Below, in pieces: positions 54,628 to 62,509 of a DNA stretch of 64,000 bases. A model generated the notes under the pieces. That model did no database searches. It saw only the letters and a list, made by a program, of their open reading frames with translations, and was not told where the DNA came from. Positions within the stretch are counted from its first letter, which is position 1. Each line of letters begins with the position of its first letter. The stretch spans positions 124,001 to 188,000 of the forward strand of contig NZ_WTLI01000003.1 of the NCBI RefSeq assembly GCF_011421635.1, written 5' to 3'. Origin of the DNA: Paenibacillus turpanensis. Lineage in GTDB: Bacteria > Bacillota > Bacilli > Paenibacillales > YIM-B00363. Position numbers and translations under genes: made by a program.

Positions 54628-55791
54628 ATGAAAAAGCTGTGCATTATGCTGTCCTTCTTATCGTTCTTTACTCTCGCTCTGACCGGCGTACCTGTTCGGG
54701 CAGAACGAGGCGGACCGGGCCCGGCGATCGGCACCCACGCAGAGGCGCACTCGCTGATTGATGTGAACACAGGCCGTATTCTCACCCATAATAACGGCGA
54801 TAAACAAATGCGCATCGCCAGCTTGACCAAAATTATGACGGCGATCGTTGCTATTGAGAATGGTGATTTGTCAAGTCTTGTGAAGGTGAGCAAAAATGCG
54901 TTCGGCAAAGAAGGCTCTTCGATTTATGTAAAGCTTGGAGAAGAGATGAGTCTGCATAACATGCTGTACGGGCTGATGCTGCGTTCCGGCAATGATGCGG
55001 CAACCGCAATTGCAGAGCATATCGGCGGGACCGAAGAGGGCTTCGTACTCATGATGAATGAAAAAGCGAAGCAGCTCGGCCTAGCCAATTCCCAGTTCCG
55101 CAACCCGCATGGCTTGGATGCAGACGGGCATTATTCGTCGGCGAACGATTTGGCGAAGCTGACCGCGTATGCGCTGAAAAACCCGGTCTTTAAAGAAATC
55201 GTCAAGACGAAGCTCAAGAAAGCTCCGAATCCGAACGAAAGCTGGGATTATGTTTGGCATAACAAAAACAAAATGCTTTCCTTGTACGAAGGAGCAGACG
55301 GAGTAAAAACAGGGTACACGAAGCTCGCGCATCGAACCCTGGTTTCGTCGGCGACCCGTGACGGACAGCAGCTGGCTGCCGTTACACTGAATGACGGAAA
55401 CGATTGGGCGGATCATGCGACGCTGTTTGATTATGGCTTCAAGCATTTTGCCCAGACGACACTTATTCGCAAAAACGATCTCATCGAGGGAACGGATTAT
55501 TTTGCCGGATCCACGGTCACGTATCCCTTGCTTGAATCGGAAAAGTCGGCTTTGAAGCGGGAGCTGAAGGAAGAGCCGGAAAACAGTGTGGACTATACGT
55601 TCGGTCTGCGGGGAAGAGTTCTGTTTAAAGTGAATGGGGAAACCGTTGCTTCGGTGCCGTATTACACGGCGGGCAGTCCACAGCTCATCGCGTCCGAGCG
55701 ATCGACCTTTCAATTTACGGAGCCGGTGCAGGCGCGCAGCTATCTGGATTGGGTGGCGGAGGTATGGAAGGCGATGGTGAGTGTATGGTAA
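54628..55791 (+). CDS. dacB: D-alanyl-D-alanine carboxypeptidase DacB-like
   Basis: A 387-residue penicillin-binding protein. The signal peptide ends near VRAERG (about residue 26). Active-site motifs: SLTK in MRIASLTKIMTAIV, SGN in MLRSGNDAATAIAEH and KTG in ADGVKTGYTKLAHRT. Directly followed by spmA and spmB, it matches the B. subtilis dacB-spmA-spmB operon, which is mother-cell specific and sets spore cortex crosslinking. GGAGGAGG precedes the ATG. Confidence 0.94.
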   Translation: MKKLCIMLSFLSFFTLALTGVPVRAERGGPGPAIGTHAEAHSLIDVNTGRILTHNNGDKQMRIASLTKIMTAIVAIENGDLSSLVKVSKNAFGKEGSSIYVKLGEEMSLHNMLYGLMLRSGNDAATAIAEHIGGTEEGFVLMMNEKAKQLGLANSQFRNPHGLDADGHYSSANDLAKLTAYALKNPVFKEIVKTKLKKAPNPNESWDYVWHNKNKMLSLYEGADGVKTGYTKLAHRTLVSSATRDGQQLAAVTLNDGNDWADHATLFDYGFKHFAQTTLIRKNDLIEGTDYFAGSTVTYPLLESEKSALKRELKEEPENSVDYTFGLRGRVLFKVNGETVASVPYYTAGSPQLIASERSTFQFTEPVQARSYLDWVAEVWKAMVSVW

Positions 55792-56390
55792 ACCAGATCT
55801 GGCTGTTTTTTATTGTGACGGGATTTCTTGTTGCTGCCGCAACTGGAAAGATGGATGCCGTAACAGAAGCAGCCTTTGACGGGGCCAAAACGGGGGTTAC
55901 GATCTGTTTTGGCCTCATATCCATTCTTGTCTTCTGGCTCGGAATGATGAAGATTGCCGAGGATGCCGGGCTGCTGCAAAAAATTGCAGTGCTGCTGCGC
56001 CCGGTCGTACGGTTTCTTTTTCCAGGAATTCCGAAGGATCATCCGGCCATTGGTTACATTATGTCAAACATGAGCGCCAATATATTAGGACTTGGAAATG
56101 CGGCTACACCGATGGGCATTAAAGCGATGCAGGAGCTGCAGAAGCTGAACCCCGACAAGGAAAAGGCTACCCCGGAAATGTGTACGCTGCTCGCCATTAA
56201 TACAGCCAGCATTACGCTGATTCCGACTACGCTGATCGCGATCCGAATGAGCTTCGATTCGCAAAATCCTACGGAAATCGTCGGGCCGACACTCCTTGCA
56301 ACGGGAATCGCAACGATGGCCGCGATTATACTGGACCGCTGGTACCGGTTCCGCAGCGGTATGGCCGCATCTCGTCCGCCGAAGGGGTGA
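55785..56390 (+). CDS. spmA: Spore maturation protein A
   Basis: A 201-residue membrane protein of the nucleoside-recognition (Gate) family: WLFFIVTGFLVAAATGKMDA, GAKTGVTICFGLISILVFWL, GMMKIAEDAGLLQKIAVLLR and GYIMSNMSANILGLGNAATP. It is needed, with SpmB, for normal spore core dehydration. The ATG at 55785 overlaps the end of dacB. Upstream in-frame starts (from 55749) would lie deeper in dacB. Confidence 0.93.
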   Translation: MVNQIWLFFIVTGFLVAAATGKMDAVTEAAFDGAKTGVTICFGLISILVFWLGMMKIAEDAGLLQKIAVLLRPVVRFLFPGIPKDHPAIGYIMSNMSANILGLGNAATPMGIKAMQELQKLNPDKEKATPEMCTLLAINTASITLIPTTLIAIRMSFDSQNPTEIVGPTLLATGIATMAAIILDRWYRFRSGMAASRPPKG

Positions 56391-56396
56391 GTTAGG

Positions 56397-56930
56397 TTGC
56401 TGGAAATCGTTAATATTATATCTGTCTGGTCTATTCCGGTTATTATCGTTTTTATTCCATTATATGCGTTTTTCCGCAAGGTTCCGGTTTACGAGTCGTT
56501 TACGGATGGGGCGAAGGACGGCTTTGACACGGCGATCCGGATCATCCCGCATCTTGTCGGCATGATGGTGTCGATTAGTATATTTCGCGCTTCTGGAGCC
56601 ATGGATTTGTTCATCGGCTGGGTGAAGCCGTTTACGGATTGGATCGGAGTTCCAAGCGAGGTGCTTCCTCTGGCCATTCTCCGCCCGATTACAGGCTCGG
56701 GGTCACTTGCCTACACGTCGGAGCTGATTAAGGCGTTCGGTCCGGATTCCATGATCGGGCGGATCGCTTCTACGGTGCAGGGCAGCACCGATACGACCCT
56801 GTACGTGCTTACCGTTTATTTCGGCGCGGTTGGGATCCGAAAAGCGGGGTATGCACTGAAGGTCGGTCTGCTTTCGGATTTAGTCGGCTTTATTGCTGCC
56901 GTTGCCGTTTGTTATTTCGTTTTCGCTTAA
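56397..56930 (+). CDS. spmB: Spore maturation protein B
   Basis: A 177-residue membrane protein: SVWSIPVIIVFIPLYAFFRK, ESFTDGAKDGFDTAIRIIPH, LVGMMVSISIFRASGAMDLF, RPITGSGSLAYTSELIKAFG and VQGSTDTTLYVLTVYFGAVG. It pairs with SpmA in spore core dehydration. The start is TTG after GGTGAG, six bases beyond spmA, so the two are coupled. Confidence 0.94.
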   Translation: MLEIVNIISVWSIPVIIVFIPLYAFFRKVPVYESFTDGAKDGFDTAIRIIPHLVGMMVSISIFRASGAMDLFIGWVKPFTDWIGVPSEVLPLAILRPITGSGSLAYTSELIKAFGPDSMIGRIASTVQGSTDTTLYVLTVYFGAVGIRKAGYALKVGLLSDLVGFIAAVAVCYFVFA

Positions 56931-56996
56931 AAAGCTGCACCATCCGTGCCGTCCTCCCATATACTGCATCAGCGCAGTAGAACTGAGGTGAGGACG

Positions 56997-57347
56997 ATGC
57001 GGTATCATGGCGTAGTTGTTCATCATTCGGCCTGTCCGAACATTAACGGTAAAGGCTATGATTATTATGTTACAAAGGACGGGGGAATTATCCCGGGCAG
57101 CGTGGAAACGGATCCAGATTTTATTCATATATGTATTGAAGGCGATTTTCAAGAAGCTGCGCTGCCGCTTGACGATGCCCTGCGCAATCAGCTGTTCGTC
57201 GCTTGCAAGCTGATCGTCCGGCTCAGCCAGACCTATGGATTTTCGGCGCAGGAGCTGTATCCCCATGCGCTGGAATGCCCAGGCCGTTATTTTCCATGGT
57301 CGGAGCTTGTTATTTCCATTTCTCCCGATCCGCATCAAAAGCACTAA
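56997..57347 (+). CDS. Small amidase/PGRP-fold protein
   Basis: A 116-residue protein resembling the Amidase_2/PGRP fold. The start VVVHHSACPNINGKGYDYY gives the first zinc histidine, IHICIEGDF the central strand, and LYPHALECPGRYFPWSELV the second histidine and the cysteine/zinc region. It lacks a signal peptide and is short of the usual 140-160 residues. It may be a peptidoglycan amidase or a binding relic. GAGGTGAGG precedes the ATG. It lies between spmB and rluB, where B. subtilis has no such gene. Confidence 0.7.
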   Translation: MRYHGVVVHHSACPNINGKGYDYYVTKDGGIIPGSVETDPDFIHICIEGDFQEAALPLDDALRNQLFVACKLIVRLSQTYGFSAQELYPHALECPGRYFPWSELVISISPDPHQKH

Positions 57348-57391
57348 ACAGAAAAACGAGCAAACCCCGTCCCGGGGTTTATTTCTGTTTA
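57346..57391 (+). terminator. Terminator before rluB
   Basis: The inner stem AAACCCCG/CGGGGTTT (57362-57380) is flanked by an outer stem AACAGAAA/TTTCTGTT (57347-57389). A poor T run follows. Confidence 0.65.
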
Positions 57392-57450
57392 AGGGGCAGC
57401 TTGTGATTTCCTTCCATGATGGGTATCATTAGTTTGAGGTGAAGGCAGAA

Positions 57451-58197
57451 ATGGAACGACTTCAAAAGGTGCTCGCCCAAGCAGGCGTAGCTTCCCGTAG
57501 AAAATGTGAAGAAATGATTGCAGCCGGGAAGGTTCAAGTCAACGACGAAACCGTGACGGAGCTTGGCTTTAAAGTTGATCCCGCTGTAGACAGCATTAAA
57601 GTAAACGGACGACCGATTGCCAAAGAGCAGCATGTTTACATTTTGTTAAACAAGCCCAAGGGTGTGATTACAAGCGCAACCGATCCGGGCGGACGGAAAA
57701 CGGTATTAGATTATTTGCACGGTGTGAAGGAGCGGGTATATCCCGTCGGGCGTCTCGACTATGACACAGAAGGACTCCTGCTGTTAACGAATGACGGCGA
57801 ATGGGCGTACATGCTAACCCATCCGAAACATCATGTGCCGAAGACGTATCATGCAACGGTAAAAGGAATGCCTCATGGCTCTGTCTTGGAAAAGCTTGCA
57901 TCTGGCGTAAAGCTTAAGGACGGAATGACGGCTCCTGCTGAGGTTGATTACGTGGACGTTGATCCGGAAAAGAAATCGTCCGTCATATCGATTACGATTC
58001 ACGAGGGGCGCAACCGCCAAGTACGCCGAATGTTCGAAGCGGTCGGTTATCCGTTGGAGCGGTTAAAGCGGGTTCGCTTTGGTTCCATTACGTTGGACGG
58101 GCTGAAACGCGGCAAATTTCGAAATCTTTCGAAAGAAGAAGTGACAGAATTAAGACGGCTCGCAGAGAAATCACATAATGTTCAAAATACAGATTAA
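57451..58197 (+). CDS. rluB: 23S rRNA pseudouridine synthase RluB
   Basis: A 248-residue protein: N-terminal S4 domain (MERLQKVLAQAGVASRRKCE), then the catalytic domain with YPVGRLDYDTEGLLLLTNDG holding the essential aspartate, and IHEGRNRQVRRMFEAVGYPL. It makes pseudouridine at the helix 89 region of 23S rRNA in relatives. The ATG at 57451 follows GAGGTGAAGG; GTG at 57439 overlaps that site. Position before resA matches Bacillus. Confidence 0.94.
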   Translation: MERLQKVLAQAGVASRRKCEEMIAAGKVQVNDETVTELGFKVDPAVDSIKVNGRPIAKEQHVYILLNKPKGVITSATDPGGRKTVLDYLHGVKERVYPVGRLDYDTEGLLLLTNDGEWAYMLTHPKHHVPKTYHATVKGMPHGSVLEKLASGVKLKDGMTAPAEVDYVDVDPEKKSSVISITIHEGRNRQVRRMFEAVGYPLERLKRVRFGSITLDGLKRGKFRNLSKEEVTELRRLAEKSHNVQNTD

Positions 58198-58258
58198 AGT
58201 TTCTTTCTGTGATTCGCTATAATGATAGACGGAAATGCTGTTAGTAGGCGGTGAAGTC

Positions 58259-58780
58259 GTGAGCAATCGAAAGTTGCTGCAAATTGTAATATTATTAGCT
58301 GTTGTGGCGATTGGTGTTTACACCATCGGCGGCAGTTTATTTATGTCGGACAAGCAGGAGCCTCCGAAAGCGAAAGAGCCGATGCCGAATTTTACGTTAA
58401 CTGACGCCTCGGGAAAGCAGGTTTCTCTTGAGGATTTTAAAGGAAAGCCGGTTATCGTTAACTTTTGGGGCACCTTCTGTCCGCCTTGTGTCGAGGAGAC
58501 CCCTGCACTCCAAAGGCAGTATGAGAAGTGGAAGCAGGAAGGTCTTGTTATCATCGGCGTGAATTTGGACGAAGAGCCGATTCGGGTGGAGAGCTTTACC
58601 AGGCAGTTCGGCGTCACCTATCCCGTCGTCATAGACAAGGATTTGGAGCTTGCGGAAAGGTTCGGCGTTTTTCAATATCCGACGACCTTTTTTGTGAACC
58701 GTGACGGTGTAATTCAAGACATTTTTGTGGGTGGAATGCAGGAGCCGTATATTGAAAATATGGTGGGTGCAATTCGCTGA
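58259..58780 (+). CDS. resA: Thiol-disulfide oxidoreductase ResA
   Basis: A 173-residue membrane-anchored thioredoxin. An N-terminal helix (LLQIVILLAVVAIGVYTIGG) is followed by VIVNFWGTFCPPCVEETPAL with a CPPC active site (CEPC in B. subtilis), and FGVFQYPTTFFVNRDG carries the cis-proline. It reduces the haem-binding cysteines of apocytochrome c outside the membrane. GTG at 58259 is chosen; TTG/CTG starts further up are less likely. A TATAAT near 58218 may be its -10. Confidence 0.92.
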   Translation: MSNRKLLQIVILLAVVAIGVYTIGGSLFMSDKQEPPKAKEPMPNFTLTDASGKQVSLEDFKGKPVIVNFWGTFCPPCVEETPALQRQYEKWKQEGLVIIGVNLDEEPIRVESFTRQFGVTYPVVIDKDLELAERFGVFQYPTTFFVNRDGVIQDIFVGGMQEPYIENMVGAIR

Positions 58781-58800
58781 GACAGGAGGTCGCAGCTGGT

Positions 58801-60480
58801 TTGATAGAAAATACGAAATGTGAATGCGGCCATCAAAATTCGATCGGAACTGTACTTTGCGAGGCTTGCGGGAAGCCGACCCCAGAGCTTTTGGACAATG
58901 AAGGGCCGCTCGAAATGCGCTATGATGGAATGGCGCGGCGCTCGCAGAAGCAGGAAAAAACCGCCATTGACCGGGTTTGGAGCTTTTTCTCCTCCGTGAA
59001 GGTGGCGGTCTATTTAATCATTATTACGCTGACTGGCGCATCGCTTGGGACGATTTTCCCTCAGGAGGATACATTTCTCGGGAACCTCGATCCCTCCGTT
59101 TATTATGAACAAACCTACGGGACAGCCGGCAAAATTTATTATTTGCTTGGACTGTCCCATACGTATACATCCTGGTGGTTTCTCACCCTGCTTCTGATGA
59201 TCGGCACATCGCTCGTTGTATGCAGCTTGGACCGCGTGCTTCCATTATATCGGGCGCTCAGCAAGCAGCAGGTTCGTAAACATCAGGATTTCCTGCAGCG
59301 CCAGAAGGTCGTTTACTCGGGCGAGGTGCCCGACGGCGATGGAGAAGCGCTTCTGGATAAGCTGGAGCAGTCGCTGAAGCGCAGGCGGTATCGAGTGTAC
59401 CGTGGAGAATCGGCCCTGCTGGCCGAAAAAAACCGGTTCAGCCGCTGGGGCCCTTACATTAACCACATCGGCCTTATCATTTTCTTGCTGACGCTTGTGT
59501 TTCGCTCATTCCCAGGGATGACGATGGATGAATACATCTCCATCTTAGAAGGAGAAACGAAGCAAATACCTGGAACGAATTTATACTTAAAAAATGAGAG
59601 GTTTACGCTGGAGGTATACGGTGAGGATGAATTGCGAGGCTCCTTTAAAGAGGATAAAGCAATCATCCCGAAGCTATTTCAGACGGACGCCGTTCTGTAT
59701 GAGTGTACAGCAAACTGCAGCTCCCCGAATGGGGAGCCGGAGCTGAAGGAGGTTCTCCGACATGCGATCGTGCTGAACGATCCGCTCCATTACAAAGGAA
59801 TTTCCGCCTATCAGTTCGATTACGACATTACTCCGACGCTGACCAAGGTGAACCTGTATTTAACGCCGAAGACGGAGGGCAGCGAGTCTTATGGTCCGAT
59901 TGAGCTGCAGACGAAAAATCCGAAGCTGGAATACACAGCGGGGCCTTACAAGTTAACGCTGAAAGATTATTTTCCTGAGTTCGCTTTAAACGAACAGGGA
60001 GTACCGATAACGAAATCGCGTGATCCCAAGGCGCCCGCTTTCATCTTTGTCATTCAAGGTCCGGGACTTGCCGCGCAAGGAGAATCGTTTATTTATTTCC
60101 CGCGTGAAGTCGATAAAGTTATGTATCAGCAGGACAAGCTGAACGCCTCCATCGCGGCGAAGCTGGAGCTGAAGGCCCGCGGAATGGAGGATGTAGAAAT
60201 TGCAACCTACACCACGAGCCTGAATCTTCGTAAAGATACGGTCGTACCGTTCTTGTTTATCGGCGGGATTATATTTATGATTGGCGTCGTCATGGGGCTT
60301 TACTGGCAGCACCGGCGCATTTGGGTACGGATTGATGAGCGTAATGTGCTGCTTGGCGCCCACACCAACAAAAATTGGTACGGCCTGCGTCACGATACCG
60401 CGAAAGCACTGTCTGCCGGGGGAATCACGGTAGAGCCGAAGGAGCTGGAGCGTTTTAAAGAAGAAGGGGTGAAACCGTAG
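58801..60480 (+). CDS. resB: Cytochrome c biogenesis protein ResB
   Basis: A 559-residue protein. The N-terminus is a zinc-ribbon-like CECGHQNSIGTVLCEACGK, not usual in short ResB forms. Then come membrane segments near 74-92, 125-145 and 225-240, a large extracytoplasmic domain and a final helix near 485-505 (FLFIGGIIFMIGVVMGLYW). With ResC it forms the System II haem lyase that attaches haem to c-type cytochromes. The start is TTG after GACAGGAGG. Three bases separate it from resC. Confidence 0.92.
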   Translation: MIENTKCECGHQNSIGTVLCEACGKPTPELLDNEGPLEMRYDGMARRSQKQEKTAIDRVWSFFSSVKVAVYLIIITLTGASLGTIFPQEDTFLGNLDPSVYYEQTYGTAGKIYYLLGLSHTYTSWWFLTLLLMIGTSLVVCSLDRVLPLYRALSKQQVRKHQDFLQRQKVVYSGEVPDGDGEALLDKLEQSLKRRRYRVYRGESALLAEKNRFSRWGPYINHIGLIIFLLTLVFRSFPGMTMDEYISILEGETKQIPGTNLYLKNERFTLEVYGEDELRGSFKEDKAIIPKLFQTDAVLYECTANCSSPNGEPELKEVLRHAIVLNDPLHYKGISAYQFDYDITPTLTKVNLYLTPKTEGSESYGPIELQTKNPKLEYTAGPYKLTLKDYFPEFALNEQGVPITKSRDPKAPAFIFVIQGPGLAAQGESFIYFPREVDKVMYQQDKLNASIAAKLELKARGMEDVEIATYTTSLNLRKDTVVPFLFIGGIIFMIGVVMGLYWQHRRIWVRIDERNVLLGAHTNKNWYGLRHDTAKALSAGGITVEPKELERFKEEGVKP

Positions 60481-60483
60481 TTT

Positions 60484-61740
60484 ATGTCGTTAACATCGTT
60501 AAGCCATGGATCGTTAGTTGTAGCTTTGCTTTTATATACGCTGTCCTTTTTTGGCTTCGTCATTGCTGTGACAAGGGCGAAGTGGAAAGGAAAGGATCAG
60601 GAAAAACGCAGTAAAAGGTGGAGCGTTGGCTCGTTTGTGCTTGCCTGCGCCGGCTTGGCAGCCCAGCTTTTGTTTTTCTTCACCCGTTGGGCGGATATCG
60701 GACATATTCCTGTATCCAACTTATTTGAATTTATGACCTTCCTTGGCATGATGATTATGGCTGCTTTCGTTGTGCTTTATGCCATTTATCGCGTAACGCT
60801 GCTCGGTGTTTTTGCTTTGCCGGTCGGGGTCATCGTGCTTGCTTATGCGTCGGTGTTTCCGTGGGAAGCACAGCCGCTGATTCCGTCCTTAAATTCGTAT
60901 TGGCTTAAAATCCATGTAACCACAGCCGCCGCCGGAGAAGCATTTTTTGCCGTTGGTTTTGCTGCGGGGCTAATGTATCTGCTTCGTGCGGTGGACTTTA
61001 AGGCCACGGACAAAGCATCCGTACGAGAGCAGCGGGGCGTAGAGTTTGTATTGTTCGTATTGCTTATTATCCTTGGTTTTGTCGGTTCCGTATTTGCCTT
61101 TCGTGGTGCGGATTATCATGCGCAGTTTTCACAGCAGGTGACGGTAATCGAGCAGGGCAAGGAAGTAGTTAAAACGCAGGTGACGGATTATTCGCTTCCG
61201 CCGATTTTCGCTCCGTATGATGCGAAGCTGGAATCAATGAAGCCGTTCCTGGGCATGGAGAAGCCGCTTATGGAAGCTCCGTACTGGATGAAAGGGGTTA
61301 ATGCGGGGCGGAAGCTAAATACGGTGACATGGGCTGTTCTTTCGGCTCTAGCTGTGTATGCTGTGCTTCGTCTGCTAGTTCGCAAAAAACTGGCTGCGGC
61401 GATTTCTCCGATTATGAACGGAATCGATCCGGAGGATTTGGATGAGGTGGGTTACCGCTCGATCGCCATCGGCTTTCCGCTCTTTACGCTGGGCGCGTTA
61501 ATTTTTGCGATGATTTGGGCTCATATCGCATGGTCCCGTTTCTGGGGCTGGGATCCTAAGGAAGTATGGGCACTTATAACGTGGTTATTTTATAGTGCGT
61601 ATTTGCATCTGCGGTTATCCCGCGGCTGGCAGGGCCGGCGCTCGGCTTGGCTATCAGTAATCGGCTTTACGATTGTCATGTTTACTCTTGTCGGCGTGAA
61701 CTTAATCATAGCGGGAATGCACTCTTATGCTGGAGTCTAG
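60484..61740 (+). CDS. resC: Cytochrome c biogenesis protein ResC (CcsA family)
   Basis: A 418-residue protein with about eight membrane segments and the haem-handling WGWDPKEVWALITWLFYSAY motif (the tryptophan-rich signature). It also has HIPVSNLFEFMTFLGMM. With ResB it transports and attaches haem. The ATG follows the resB stop after three bases. A further segment (VDFKATDKASVREQRGVEF) links the two halves. Confidence 0.93.
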   Translation: MSLTSLSHGSLVVALLLYTLSFFGFVIAVTRAKWKGKDQEKRSKRWSVGSFVLACAGLAAQLLFFFTRWADIGHIPVSNLFEFMTFLGMMIMAAFVVLYAIYRVTLLGVFALPVGVIVLAYASVFPWEAQPLIPSLNSYWLKIHVTTAAAGEAFFAVGFAAGLMYLLRAVDFKATDKASVREQRGVEFVLFVLLIILGFVGSVFAFRGADYHAQFSQQVTVIEQGKEVVKTQVTDYSLPPIFAPYDAKLESMKPFLGMEKPLMEAPYWMKGVNAGRKLNTVTWAVLSALAVYAVLRLLVRKKLAAAISPIMNGIDPEDLDEVGYRSIAIGFPLFTLGALIFAMIWAHIAWSRFWGWDPKEVWALITWLFYSAYLHLRLSRGWQGRRSAWLSVIGFTIVMFTLVGVNLIIAGMHSYAGV

Positions 61741-61791
61741 TATATAGCTGTTTTTACTTGCCGGATGGACATGAAGGGAGCGGTTTCGGAT

Positions 61792-62508
61792 ATGGATAAT
61801 GATCTTAAGCATATTTTAGTCGTGGATGACGAGGAACGGATTCGCAGGCTTCTGCGGATGTACTTGGAAAAGGAAGGGTATCGCATTGATGAAGCGGAAG
61901 AAGGGGAAACCGCGCTTCGGATGGCGCTTTCTTCCGAGTATGATCTAATCATTCTTGATGTGATGATGCCGGGAATGGACGGAATCGAAGTGTGCACAAA
62001 GCTCCGGGAAAAGAAGGCGACCCCGGTGCTGATGCTTACGGCGAAAGGGGAAGAGGCGAACCGGGTCAGCGGCTTTGAGGCCGGTGCCGACGATTATGTG
62101 GTGAAGCCGTTCTCGCCCCGCGAAATTCTTTACCGAGTCAAAGCGATTTTACGGCGTTCCTCCGCTACCGCTTTCTTGTCTAAAGATACGGATACCCGCA
62201 ATAACATCGTATTCCCGCATTTGGTCATTGAGCACGACGCTCACCGTGTTACGGCAGGAGGGCAAGAAATCAGTCTCACTCCAAAGGAATACGAGCTGCT
62301 CCATTATTTGGCCATGTCGCCGGATAAGGTGTTTTCCCGCGAGGATTTACTGAAGGATGTTTGGAATTATGAGTTCTTCGGCGATCTCCGCACCGTCGAT
62401 ACCCACGTCAAGCGGCTTCGCGAAAAACTGAACAAGGTGTCGCCGGAAGCCGCGTCGATGATTACGACGGTTTGGGGTGTTGGCTACAAGCTAGAGGTGC
62501 CGAAATAA
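61792..62508 (+). CDS. resD: Response regulator ResD
   Basis: A 238-residue OmpR-family regulator. The receiver has the acidic pair in ILVVDDEERIRR, the phospho-acceptor Asp in LIILDVMMPGMDG and the lysine in YVVKPFSPRE; the DNA-binding winged helix has LTPKEYELLHYLAM, REDLLKDVWNYEFFGDLRTV and HVKRLREKL. It controls aerobic and anaerobic respiration genes. ATG at 61792 fits the GGGAG site; ATG at 61765 is possible. Confidence 0.93.
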   Translation: MDNDLKHILVVDDEERIRRLLRMYLEKEGYRIDEAEEGETALRMALSSEYDLIILDVMMPGMDGIEVCTKLREKKATPVLMLTAKGEEANRVSGFEAGADDYVVKPFSPREILYRVKAILRRSSATAFLSKDTDTRNNIVFPHLVIEHDAHRVTAGGQEISLTPKEYELLHYLAMSPDKVFSREDLLKDVWNYEFFGDLRTVDTHVKRLREKLNKVSPEAASMITTVWGVGYKLEVPK

Positions 62509-62509
62509 C

